DNA of 64,000 bases, from positions 1 through 64,000 of the forward strand of contig LN890288.1 of NCBI GenBank assembly GCA_900016775.1, read 5' to 3'. Positions 41,670-52,058 of the stretch are shown here, piece by piece. The DNA is from Serratia symbiotica. GTDB lineage: Bacteria; Pseudomonadota; Gammaproteobacteria; Enterobacterales; Enterobacteriaceae. The notes below the pieces were generated by a model, which searched no databases, had not been told where the DNA came from, and saw nothing but the letters and a program-made list of their open reading frames with translations. The position numbers and the translations under genes are program-made. The first letter of the stretch is position 1. Every line of letters starts with the position of its first letter.

Positions 41670-42209
41670 ATGAGTAAAATTAATAAAAAAAATATTATAA
41701 CTTTTTTGTGTATTATAATATTTATATTTCCAATTTTAGCAAGTACTAATTTATATGATATAGAAGTTGGATTTTCACCAGGAAAGACAGCGAAAAAAAT
41801 TATTTTAAAAGCGATTGAAGAAGCAAAAATTTCAATTGATGTCGCTGCGTATTCATTTACTAGTAAACCTATTGCATTAGCTATTGTTAATGCTTATGAA
41901 CATGGAATTAATGTTCGTATAATTGCTGATAAAAAATCTAATAGTGGAAGATATACCGCTATAACTTATATAGCTAATCATAAAGTTCCGGTAAGATTAA
42001 ATGATAAATATTCTATTATGCATAATAAATTTATGATTATTGATAATAATTCTCTTGAAACAGGATCATTTAATTATACAAAAAATGCAACATTACATAA
42101 TGCAGAAAATGTAATTTATTTACGAAATAAACCAGATATTACTAAAAAATATTTGCAAGAATTTAATAGATTATGGGATGAATCTATTGATATAAAAAAT
42201 ATATATTAA
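41670..42209 (+). CDS. nuc: Secreted phospholipase D-family endonuclease (Nuc-like)
   Basis: A 179-residue single-domain PLD-superfamily nuclease. Residues 1-24 form a signal peptide (lysines, then a hydrophobic core IITFLCIIIFIFPILAS). The mature part holds one catalytic motif, His118-x-Lys120-x4-Asp125 (MHNKFMIID), followed by TGSFNYTKNA, exactly the arrangement of the periplasmic Nuc endonuclease of plasmid pKM101 and Salmonella, which works as a dimer. The other family blocks VGFSPG, AYSFTSKPI and NAENVIYL are present. Substrate is presumably DNA in the periplasm or outside. It stands alone between tRNA-Leu and trxB. A non-essential exported nuclease is unexpected in such a reduced genome. 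Confidence 0.88.
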   Translation: MSKINKKNIITFLCIIIFIFPILASTNLYDIEVGFSPGKTAKKIILKAIEEAKISIDVAAYSFTSKPIALAIVNAYEHGINVRIIADKKSNSGRYTAITYIANHKVPVRLNDKYSIMHNKFMIIDNNSLETGSFNYTKNATLHNAENVIYLRNKPDITKKYLQEFNRLWDESIDIKNIY

Positions 42210-42264
42210 TATATTTTATATAATTTTTATAAATTTATTTATATATTTTATTAATATTATTTAA

Positions 42265-43248
<984 letters not shown>

Positions 43249-43430
43249 ATAATATATTATTATTATATATTTAGTATAAAATTTTAAAAAATATTTTTTA
43301 TGTTTTAATAAAATTAATAAATATAAAATATTAATATTTATAACAATCTATTGAATTTAAAATATTAAATTTATTTATAATTATAATTATTTTTATAAAA
43401 TTTAATGAGTATTTTATTTTATTATTATAT

Positions 43431-43889
43431 TTAATTTATACCAGAATGACCAAAACCATTAGTATTACGTTTAGTACGATCAAATTGTTGTACTATATTA
43501 AATTCAATTTGTATGATTGGAACAAAAACTATTTGTGCAATACGTTCACCTGGTTTTATAATAAAAGGTATTTTACTACGATTCCAAATAGAAATTAATA
43601 ATTCTCCTTGATAATCAGAATCAATTAAACCAACAAGATTACCTAATACTATACCATGTTTATGACCTAAACCTGAACGAGGTAATATTATAGCTGTTAA
43701 ATTAATATCATTAATATGAATCGCTATACCGGTAGATAATAATATAGTTGAATTAGAAATAATTTTTTTAGGTTTATTTAAACAAGCATAAATATCAAGT
43801 CCTGCAGAACCTGAAGTAGTGTGATTTGGTAATGGAATTGTTTTTCCAATACGAGAATCTAAAATTTTAATATTTATTTTTTTTTTCAT
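43431..43889 (-). CDS. dut: Deoxyuridine 5'-triphosphate nucleotidohydrolase
   Basis: Hydrolyses dUTP to dUMP, keeping uracil out of DNA and supplying thymidylate synthesis. The 152-residue product matches E. coli (151-152). The five dUTPase motifs are visible: [41 protein letters not shown] and the C-terminal [10 protein letters not shown] lid. It starts inside the end of the coaBC pseudogene frame (overlap of 23 bases), keeping the coaBC-dut order of E. coli although coaBC is dead, so dut must be expressed through or from within the pseudogene. Confidence 0.97.
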   Translation of the reverse strand: MKKKINIKILDSRIGKTIPLPNHTTSGSAGLDIYACLNKPKKIISNSTILLSTGIAIHINDINLTAIILPRSGLGHKHGIVLGNLVGLIDSDYQGELLISIWNRSKIPFIIKPGERIAQIVFVPIIQIEFNIVQQFDRTKRNTNGFGHSGIN

Positions 43890-45073
43890 AATGATTTAAT
43901 ATTTTATCAATTAATTGTTGATTAAGTTTTATTTTATGATTGAAAGCTAATTTTTTTCTCTATTTTTCCAAAAAATATGTAATGCATTAGTATTACTATA
44001 AAATTCATGTTTTTTATGTGATACATCATTAATACAAATTAAATCTAATTTTTTATCTTTTAATTTTTATTTTGCATATTGTTTTAAATTATTTGTTTCA
44101 GTATAAAATCTTACAACAAATGGACGATTTTTAATTATAGATGCTACATTACTTATAATATCTGGATTTTTAATCATTTTTAAAATAAAAGTATTATTTT
44201 ATTTTTTTAATTTTTTTATATTTTATTTTTTTTAGAACGATAATTAGCTACAGCAGAATAAAAAATAAAAATGTTTTGTTTAGTAATAATTTTTTTACTT
44301 CTCATTCCATATCTAATGCGTTAATTATATTTATATGTATTACAATAATGGTGTTTTTAAATTTACTAGTCTTGAAATTAATGTAACATGTGCTTCATGA
44401 ATTGCTGTAGTATAAGCAATAAAAAAACTCATTTTTTTAGAATTATGATTACTTATAAAGTACATTGGATCTAATGCTTCATTTGTAGGACCGGTTGTAA
44501 TCATGATTTTTAAATTTTTTAATTTTTTTATTTTAAAAAAATAATAACATATTAAATTAATAATATTTTTAGGATTTATCATACGACTCAATCCAAAATC
44601 ACCATAAATTTTATTACCATTATTTGGATTCTAAACTAATATACCTTTTTTTAAAATTTTTAAATTATTTTGTGTAGCAAGAGCATGATACATATTTTTA
44701 TTTATAATAGGAATAATTGCAATAAGAATATTAGTAGTTATACAAAGAATACTTAATAAATCATTAGTCATACTGATAGTAATTCGTGCTAATAAGTTGG
44801 CAGTAGCTGAAGTTAAAATTATTAGATCAGCCTATTTTCCTAATTTAATATAATTTATAGTTATTTTATTATTTTCTTGCAATAAAGTGTTATAAACTGG
44901 ATAACTAGAAATAGTTTGTAATATTAATGATGTTATAAAAGATTTATCTAAAGTAATCATGATAACTTTTACTTTTTCACCTTTATTATGGAGACGACGA
45001 ATTAAATTTTGGCATTTATATGTAGCATATCGCCACGAATACTTAATAAAATATTTTTTCCAAAAATTTCCAT
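43867..45073 (-). pseudogene. coaBC: coaBC (dfp) pseudogene: phosphopantothenoylcysteine synthetase/decarboxylase
   Basis: Read on the minus strand from ATG 45073, the sequence follows E. coli CoaBC from GKNILLS to NHYEKK across the whole gene, but it is broken many times. A one-base frameshift lies near 45030. In-frame TAG codons stand at 44834-44832 (in LGK*ADL, where E. coli has LGKWADL) and 44633-44631 (again a former tryptophan), a TAA at 44342-44340, and more stops follow. The decarboxylase histidine (LGK block) is now tyrosine and the catalytic cysteine of the SGSQACGD block is also tyrosine. One fragment (44340-44591) is open and carries MITTGPTNEALDP from the synthetase domain. The normal product joins cysteine to phosphopantothenate and decarboxylates it in CoA synthesis. 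Confidence 0.92.
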
Positions 45074-45313
45074 TTTAATAATGATCTAAATTCATATTTA
45101 TATATTTTGTATTTAAAATATATTTAATTGTTAAATATTTTAAAATCATAATTATTTATCATTTTATATTTTATATTATATTATTTAATTATGTTAATTA
45201 TACGTTATAAAAAAATAAATAATTTTATTTTTTTATTTTTTTTATTCATTTTATTAAAATTAATAAAAAATATTTTATTTATCAAAGTTAATTTTATTGT
45301 TATGGAGATTAAA
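45074..45313. other. Divergent spacer coaBC pseudogene to tsaB
   Basis: 240 A/T-rich bases. An open frame upstream of the tsaB ATG (from 45191) would add 41 hydrophobic and lysine-rich residues, but it has no family counterpart and the ribosome-binding site lies inside it, so I treat it as untranslated leader. Confidence 0.5.
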
Positions 45314-45991
45314 ATGTCTATTCGAATTTTAGCAATTGATACATCTACTGATTCTTGTTCTGTTGCTATTTGGAATCAAGGTGAAATTTTATCTTTATCT
45401 AATTTATATCCTCGTAATCATGAAAAATTTATTTTATCTATGATACAAAAATTACTTAAATTAGGTGATTTTTCATTAACTCAGTTTAATGTGTTAGCTT
45501 TTAGTTGTGGTCCTGGAAGTTTTACTGGTATACGAATTGGTATGGGTATTATACAAGGATTAGCTTTTGGTGTAGATTTACCAATATTGGGAATTTCTAC
45601 TTTACAAACTATGGCTCAAGGAGCATGGAGAATTATTGGTGCTAAATATGTATTATCAGCACTTGATGCTCAAATGGGTAAAGTTTATATAGGAAAATTT
45701 CAGCGTCAAAAGGATGGTATATGGAAGGAATATGAAAAAGAAGGTGTTTTTTCAGAAAAACAAGTATTTATTAATATTAAAAATATTGATAAAAATTGGA
45801 TTTATGTTGGATCAGGTTGGAAAAAATACCCTCATTTAGTTAATGGTTTTGAATTAAATACATATAATGGAAAAGTTTTATTACCTCAAGCAGAAGATAT
45901 ATTACCATTAGCTGTTTTAAATTGGAAAAAAGGTTTAGCAATATCAGTAGAAAATGCTAAATTAGTATATTTACATGATATATTTACTTAA
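45314..45991 (+). CDS. tsaB: tRNA threonylcarbamoyladenosine biosynthesis protein TsaB
   Basis: Partner of TsaD and TsaE in making the t6A modification at position 37 of tRNAs reading ANN codons. The product begins MSIRILAIDTSTDSCSVAIW and contains SCGPGSFTGIRIGMGIIQGLAFG, LGISTLQTMAQGAWR and LDAQMGKVYIGKF, all close to E. coli TsaB (YeaZ). I chose ATG 45314 because GGAG stands six bases upstream and the N-terminus matches; an in-frame ATG at 45191 would add 41 unrelated residues. At 225 residues it is slightly shorter than E. coli (231), lacking the last charged tail. Confidence 0.95.
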   Translation: MSIRILAIDTSTDSCSVAIWNQGEILSLSNLYPRNHEKFILSMIQKLLKLGDFSLTQFNVLAFSCGPGSFTGIRIGMGIIQGLAFGVDLPILGISTLQTMAQGAWRIIGAKYVLSALDAQMGKVYIGKFQRQKDGIWKEYEKEGVFSEKQVFINIKNIDKNWIYVGSGWKKYPHLVNGFELNTYNGKVLLPQAEDILPLAVLNWKKGLAISVENAKLVYLHDIFT

Positions 45992-46638
45992 AAAGAATAT
46001 ATATGTTTTAAATATATTATTAATAATATATTAAAATTTTTAATTTTATATATTAATAAATAATATTGATTTTAAAATAAAAATTATAATAATTTTTTAT
46101 ATTAAATAAATATTTTATTATTTTTTTATATTTTATATTTTAAAATTTATTATATAAATTAAAATATTCATTTTAAATATAAAAATATGATTTTATTAAA
46201 ATTATTATATTAAAATATAATAAATAATTTTTAAAAATAAATATATTATTAATTTATATTAAATTAATTAGTAAGTTAATTATGTTTATTTTATTTATTT
46301 TTTGTTTTATATTTATTTAAATAATTTTTATATTAAAATATTAAATTTTAGGTATAATTATAAAAAATTGTTAATTTTATATATATATATTAATAGTTTT
46401 ATTTGTTTAGTAATTATAATACTGATTAAATATTTATAAAAATTAATAATTAATTATTAAATATAATAATTATATAAAATTATTATATTTAATAAAATTT
46501 TTATTTTAAAATAAATAATATTTTAAAAATATTATTAAATAATTTTATATTTATATTATACTTTTAATGAAAATAATTATATATTATATAATATATTTAT
46601 TTTATTAAAAATAATACTTAACATTAAAGAAAAAATCT
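45992..46638. other. Intergenic stretch tsaB to asnS
   Basis: 647 bases of almost pure A/T. I see no gene, tRNA or structured RNA. A near-perfect A/T inverted repeat of about fifteen bases per arm, with one bulge, begins near 46003 shortly after the tsaB stop and may act as a weak terminator. Confidence 0.45.
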
Positions 46639-48039
46639 ATGAATATAGTATCTATAGTTGATGTACTTTATGGTAAAATTAAAATTAATAATATAGTTAC
46701 TGTTCGTGGATGGGTACGTACTAGAAGAGATTCTAAAATTGGTATTTCTTTTTTAACTATCTATGACGGTTCTTGTTTTAATTTATTACAAACTGTACTT
46801 CATGATTCTTTACCTAATTATAAAGAAGAAATTCTTCATTTAACTACAGGTTGTTCAGTTATTATAACTGGAAAAGTTGTTATTTCACCAGGAAAAGGTC
46901 AAAATTATGAATTACAAGTTATTAATTTAAATTTAATTGGTAAAGTAGATGATCCAAATACTTATCCCATGACTTCAAAACATCATAGTTTTGAATATTT
47001 ACGTGAAGTATCTCATTTACGTCCTAGAAGTAATTTAATTGGTTCAATATCACGTATACGTCATGTTGTAGCACAATCTATTCATCGATATTACCATGAA
47101 AATGGTTTTTTTTGGGTACCTACCCCACTTATTACTTCTTTTGATTCTGAAGGTAATGGTGATATGTTTCGTGTATCTACATTAAATTTAGATAAATTAC
47201 CATATACATCTAAAGGTGATATTGATTTTAGTAAAGATTTTTTTGGTAAAGCTTCTTTTTTAACTGTATCTGGTCAATTAAATGGTGAAATTTATGCTTG
47301 TGCTTTATCAAAAATTTATACATTTGGTCCTACTTTCCGTGCTGAAAATTCTAATACTACTCGTCATCTTTCTGAGTTTTGGATGATTGAGCCAGAGGTG
47401 GCATTTTTTACATTAGATGATATTATTATATTAGCAGAAAATACTTTAAAATATGTTTTTCAAGTTGTTCTAAATGAATGTCAGGATGATATGAATTTTT
47501 TCATAAAAAATATTGATAAAAATGTAATTAATAGATTACAACAATTTATATCATCTAATATTAAAATAATTCATTATTCTGATGCAATAAATATTTTATT
47601 ATCTTCTAATGTTAATTTTAAGAATTCAGTATACTGGGGGGTAAATTTATTTTCTGAACATGAACGTTTTTTAGTAGAAAAATATTTTAAAGTACCTATA
47701 GTAATAATAAATTATCCTAAGAATATTAAAGCTTTTTATATGCGTATTAATAATGATAAAAAAACAGTAGCATCGATGGATTTTTTATTGCCTGGAATTG
47801 GTGAAATTATAGGTGGTTCTCAACGTGAAGATCGTCTTGAGGTATTAGATCAACGTTTATTAGAAGTAGGATTAAATAAAGAAGATTATAAATGGTATCG
47901 TGATTTACGACGATACGGAACAGTACCTCATTCTGGTTTTGGTTTAGGTTTTGAACGTTTAATGATTTATATTACTGGTATGAAAAATATACGTGATATA
48001 ATTCCTTTTCCTCGTACACCAAATAATATTAATTTTTAA
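46639..48039 (+). CDS. asnS: Asparaginyl-tRNA synthetase
   Basis: Class IIb aminoacyl-tRNA synthetase charging tRNA-Asn, whose gene is also in this window. The 466-residue product equals E. coli. It has an N-terminal OB-fold anticodon domain ([24 protein letters not shown]) and a catalytic domain with [16 protein letters not shown], motif 2 [20 protein letters not shown], and motif 3 [27 protein letters not shown]. No ribosome-binding site is evident before ATG 46639, which is common in this A/T-rich genome. The presence of AsnRS means asparaginyl-tRNA need not come from transamidation. Confidence 0.98.
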   Translation: MNIVSIVDVLYGKIKINNIVTVRGWVRTRRDSKIGISFLTIYDGSCFNLLQTVLHDSLPNYKEEILHLTTGCSVIITGKVVISPGKGQNYELQVINLNLIGKVDDPNTYPMTSKHHSFEYLREVSHLRPRSNLIGSISRIRHVVAQSIHRYYHENGFFWVPTPLITSFDSEGNGDMFRVSTLNLDKLPYTSKGDIDFSKDFFGKASFLTVSGQLNGEIYACALSKIYTFGPTFRAENSNTTRHLSEFWMIEPEVAFFTLDDIIILAENTLKYVFQVVLNECQDDMNFFIKNIDKNVINRLQQFISSNIKIIHYSDAINILLSSNVNFKNSVYWGVNLFSEHERFLVEKYFKVPIVIINYPKNIKAFYMRINNDKKTVASMDFLLPGIGEIIGGSQREDRLEVLDQRLLEVGLNKEDYKWYRDLRRYGTVPHSGFGLGFERLMIYITGMKNIRDIIPFPRTPNNINF

Positions 48040-48068
48040 TTAAAATAATATAAACATTTTTAATTTTA

Positions 48069-48431
48069 TTATTTTATAGAAAATGTTTGTAACATAGGCC
48101 CCAATGGGCGTCCACCAATTAAATGCATATGAAGATAATAAATATCTTGACCAGCATGATCATTACAATTTATTACTAAACGATATCCACTTTTTTCTAT
48201 TTTTTCTTTTTTTGCTATTTTTTTTGCTGAAAGGATCATTCTACTAAGAATCATTTCATGTTTAATGGTTATATCATTAATTGTAGGAATAAGTATATTA
48301 GGTATAATTAAAATATGAATAGGAGCTTGTGGTAAAATATCATGAAAAGCAGTAATTAATTCATCTTGATAAATTATATTAGCAGGAATTTGATGATGAA
48401 TAATTTTACTAAAAATTTTTTCTTTAGTCAT
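48069..48431 (-). CDS. hinT: HIT-family purine nucleoside phosphoramidase HinT
   Basis: Small dimeric hydrolase of adenosine phosphoramidates and aminoacyl-adenylates. The 120-residue product (E. coli 119) starts with [19 protein letters not shown], has [10 protein letters not shown], and ends with the histidine triad [15 protein letters not shown] that binds the phosphate. It is convergent with asnS, 29 bases away. Its cellular role is poorly defined even in E. coli, so retention in a reduced genome is mildly surprising, though it may scavenge adenylate by-products of aminoacyl-tRNA synthetases. Confidence 0.96.
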   Translation of the reverse strand: MTKEKIFSKIIHHQIPANIIYQDELITAFHDILPQAPIHILIIPNILIPTINDITIKHEMILSRMILSAKKIAKKEKIEKSGYRLVINCNDHAGQDIYYLHMHLIGGRPLGPMLQTFSIK

Positions 48432-48604
48432 TATATTAACCTTAAATTTAAATTTATAATTTATTTTTATTTTTTATAAATATATAAATTTTATAAATAA
48501 AATTATATTATATAAATAATTTATTAAAAATATTTTAATATGAAAGTAAATAATTAATATTTATATATTTTGTATAAAAATTATTTTAAAAAATATAATA
48601 TTGA

Positions 48605-50776
48605 TTATATTTTTTTTATGTTAGAATAAATAGCTACTAACCATTTAATATTATTTTTAGAAAATTTAATTTGTAATTTAATATTTTTTCCATCACCTAT
48701 TAAATTAATAATTATACCTTTACCAAAAGTAGGATGTTGTATATATTGACCAATTTTATAATAATTATAATAATTATTATTTATTTCTTTATTTAAATAA
48801 TTGCATTGTATTTGATTTGATAAAATATTTATTTTTTTTATTTTTTTTATACATTCTTTTGGTAATTCATTTATAAAACGAGAAGGTTGATAATAAACTT
48901 TTTTTCCATATAAACTGCGTACTTCTGTATAAGTTAATATTAATTTATACATAGCACGTGTAATTCCAACATATGCTAAACGTCGTTCTTCTTCTAATTG
49001 TATATTTTCATTCCATGACATTTTAGTTGGAAAAATACCTTCTTCCATTCCAACGATAAATACTAATGGAAATTCTAATCCCTTAGCTGAATGTAAAGTC
49101 ATTAATTTTACAGAATTTTGAGTAGTATTTTGTTTATTTTCGATTATTCCTAATGTACTATATGATAAAAATTCTTGTAATGGAATTAAATTTTTATTAT
49201 AAATATTTATTTTTAATGCAAATTGATAGGTTGAGGTAATTAATTCTTTTAAATTTTCTATTCGAGTTTTACTGTTTTCATTTTGTTCTTTTTGATACAT
49301 CATAAATAATCCAGAATCATGAATAATTTTATGAGTTTGAATATGAAGTGGCATATTTGTAGTATTGGATTCTAATGAATTTATTAATTCAGTAAAACGT
49401 TTTAATGAAGATATTATATAATGAGTTACAGTATTTTTATTTAAAATTTTATTTGTAGCTTTCCAAAGTGTTATTTTATTCTCATTAGCTATTTTACGTA
49501 TTATATTTAAAGTTTGTTCACCAATTCCTCGTGTTGGTGTATTGATAATTCTTTCAAATGCTGCATCATCATTACGATTTGAAATTAATCTTAAATAAGC
49601 TATAGCATCTTTAATTTCTTTTCGTTCAAAAAAACGTTGTCCATTATAAATTTGATAAGAAATAGAATTTTGTAATAAAATATCTTCTAAAACTCTAGAT
49701 TGAGTATTGTTTCGATAAAGAATAGCACAATCTTTTAATTTACCACCTTTATTTTCCCAGGTTTTTATATTATTTTTTACAAAAAGTGCTTCATCAAATT
49801 CATTGAGAGCAGAATAAATTGAAATAGGTTCTCCTATTTTTTTATTTGTCCATAAATTTTTTCCCATACGATTTTTATTATAAGAAATTAAATGATTAGC
49901 TGATTTTAAAATATTTTTAGTAGATCTATAATTTTGTTCAAGACGAATAGTTATAACATTAGGAAAATCTTGTAAAAAACGTTGAATATTTTCTATTTTT
50001 GCACCACGCCAACTATATATAGATTGATCATCATCACCAACGATCATAATGTTACTATTATTATTTGCTAATAAATAAATCCAAGCATATTGAATACTAT
50101 TTGTATCTTGAAATTCATCTATTAATACATTAGTAAAACGTTTACGATATTGATTTAATATGTACGGTTGATTTAACCATAATTCATAAGCACGTAATAA
50201 TAATTCTGAAAAATCTACTAATCCAGAACGATCACAAATTTCTTGATAAGTTTTATAAATTTTTAACCAAGTAGTAGTTAATAAATTATTATAGATTTTA
50301 ATTTTATTAGGACGTAAACCTAAATCTTTTTTATTATTAATAAACCACATAGCTTTTTGTGCTGTCCATTTTTTTTCATTAATATTTAATGATTTTATAA
50401 TTTTTTTAAGTAATTTTAATTGATCATCGTTATCAATAACATGAAAATCTTTTGGTAAATTAGCTTCTATATAATGCATTCTTAATAAACGATGAGCTAA
50501 TCCATGAAATGTACCAATCCAAATATTATTGGTATTAATATCAATTAAATTTTTAATACGATAACGTATTTCATTTGCTGCTTTATTTGTAAAAGTTACT
50601 GCTATAATTGAATGTGGTAAACAATTTTTTACTGATAATAACCAAGCAATACGATGTATTAATACTTTAGTTTTACCACTTCCTGCGCCAGCTAAAATTA
50701 ATAAATTACAATGTAATATTTCTATAGCTTCTCGTTGTTTTTCGTTAAGATTTTTAAAAATATTAAAAATATGCAT
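48605..50776 (-). CDS. uvrD: DNA helicase II (UvrD)
   Basis: 3'-to-5' superfamily 1 helicase of nucleotide-excision and mismatch repair. The product (723 residues from ATG 50776; E. coli 720) has the Q motif LNEKQREAI, Walker A LILAGAGSGKTKV, AVTFTNKAANEI, motif II DEFQDTNSIQYAW, GDDDQSIYSWRGA, EQNYRSTKNIL, NTPTRGIGEQTL, LMTLHSAKGLEFPLVFIVGMEEG and ERRLAYVGITRAMYKL. The C-terminal Tudor-like end GQYIQHPTFGKGIIINLIGDG is kept. An ATG three codons upstream (50785) is also possible; I preferred 50776 because it gives the same distance to LNEKQ as in E. coli. Confidence 0.96.
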   Translation of the reverse strand: MHIFNIFKNLNEKQREAIEILHCNLLILAGAGSGKTKVLIHRIAWLLSVKNCLPHSIIAVTFTNKAANEIRYRIKNLIDINTNNIWIGTFHGLAHRLLRMHYIEANLPKDFHVIDNDDQLKLLKKIIKSLNINEKKWTAQKAMWFINNKKDLGLRPNKIKIYNNLLTTTWLKIYKTYQEICDRSGLVDFSELLLRAYELWLNQPYILNQYRKRFTNVLIDEFQDTNSIQYAWIYLLANNNSNIMIVGDDDQSIYSWRGAKIENIQRFLQDFPNVITIRLEQNYRSTKNILKSANHLISYNKNRMGKNLWTNKKIGEPISIYSALNEFDEALFVKNNIKTWENKGGKLKDCAILYRNNTQSRVLEDILLQNSISYQIYNGQRFFERKEIKDAIAYLRLISNRNDDAAFERIINTPTRGIGEQTLNIIRKIANENKITLWKATNKILNKNTVTHYIISSLKRFTELINSLESNTTNMPLHIQTHKIIHDSGLFMMYQKEQNENSKTRIENLKELITSTYQFALKINIYNKNLIPLQEFLSYSTLGIIENKQNTTQNSVKLMTLHSAKGLEFPLVFIVGMEEGIFPTKMSWNENIQLEEERRLAYVGITRAMYKLILTYTEVRSLYGKKVYYQPSRFINELPKECIKKIKKINILSNQIQCNYLNKEINNNYYNYYKIGQYIQHPTFGKGIIINLIGDGKNIKLQIKFSKNNIKWLVAIYSNIKKI

Positions 50777-51223
50777 AAGTACCATTAATATTCATTAATT
50801 AATTTTATTTAATAAATCAAATTTTATAAAAGATAAATATAAATTTTAATATAAATTAAAATAATATTATAAATAATTTTAAATAAATATTTAAATATTT
50901 AAAATAATTTTTAAAGAAAATATTATATTAATAATAAAAAATAATATGTTATAATTATTTTATATTTTATTATATTTATAATTTTATATAAAATAATTAT
51001 TTTAATATTTTTATATTTATTTAAAGATATTAATTTTATATAATTATAAGATATATTTAATATAATTATATAATAAAATTAATTATTAATTAATATATAT
51101 TATTTTTTTATTTCTTTTAAAAAATTATATAATATTTTTTAAAAGAAATTATTTTTATTTTTGAAAATATAATTATTTTTATAATATAAAATATTTTTTA
51201 ATTGTTTATATTTATAAAATATA
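50777..51223. other. Intergenic spacer infA-uvrD
   Basis: About 440 A/T-rich bases between two minus-strand genes. No coding signal. It holds the long perfect inverted repeat at 51110-51149, listed separately. Confidence 0.45.
51110..51149. repeat. Perfect 16-bp inverted repeat downstream of infA
   Basis: Bases 51110-51125 are the exact reverse complement of 51134-51149, around an eight-base A/T loop; each arm has a single C or G. On the minus strand it starts about 75 bases after the infA stop. It may form a terminator-like or stabilising stem for the infA transcript, though no clean T-run follows on that strand. Confidence 0.55.
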
Positions 51224-51442
<219 letters not shown>

Positions 51443-52058
51443 TTAATCCTCTAATTTTTTAATCTTAAATTTAATTAATAATATAATTTTTAAAAAATAT
51501 ATTTTATATAAATAGATTATATTATTTGGATATATTTTATAAAAATTAAATATTATAAAAATAACATTTAATATGAAAGTATAATATTTAAATTTTATAT
51601 ATTAATTTTAATAAATTATTTTTAAAATTTTAATAGAAATTAAAAAAAATATTATAATACATATTATATGTTAAAAATTTTAATTTTTAAATTAATATAT
51701 TTTAAAGATTATATATTTAATTTATTTTTTATTTTTTTTATAATGTAATATTTTTTATAATGTTTAATATATAAAATATTAATTTTTAAAATATTAATAT
51801 GTATAATAATAGTATTTAATATATCTTTATTATTTAATGATATAATATTTAAATAAACATATTAAATATAATTTAAATAATATTATTAATTTTAATATAT
51901 ATATTTATATAAATATAATTAAAATATTTATATAAAATAAATTAAATATTATTATTTATATTATTAATATATAATATAAAAATTAAATTTTATATATTTT
52001 ATTATATATTATTTTATTTAATTTTATTTAAAAATATTAAATTATTAATTTTATTTTT
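51443..52058. other. Divergent spacer infA-cydD
   Basis: 616 bases of nearly pure A/T. The aat and clpA/serW genes often found near infA are absent, and I recognise no remnant of them. Promoters for both genes must lie here but are lost in background. Confidence 0.45.

Noticed and set aside
44340..44591. A separate small gene of 83 codons
   Set aside because: Its sequence (MITTGPTNEALDP and following) is the middle of the coaBC synthetase domain, flanked in frame by more coaBC sequence interrupted by stops.
43867..45073. Translation of coaBC by amber suppression, since two TAGs replace tryptophan
   Set aside because: There is also a frameshift, several TAA stops and loss of the landmark catalytic residues, and a normal tRNA-Trp (CCA) is present. 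Pseudogene is the simpler reading.
45191..45313. Membrane-like N-terminal extension of TsaB
   Set aside because: TsaB is cytosolic and starts at MSIRILAID; the ribosome-binding site GGAG lies within the extension just before ATG 45314.
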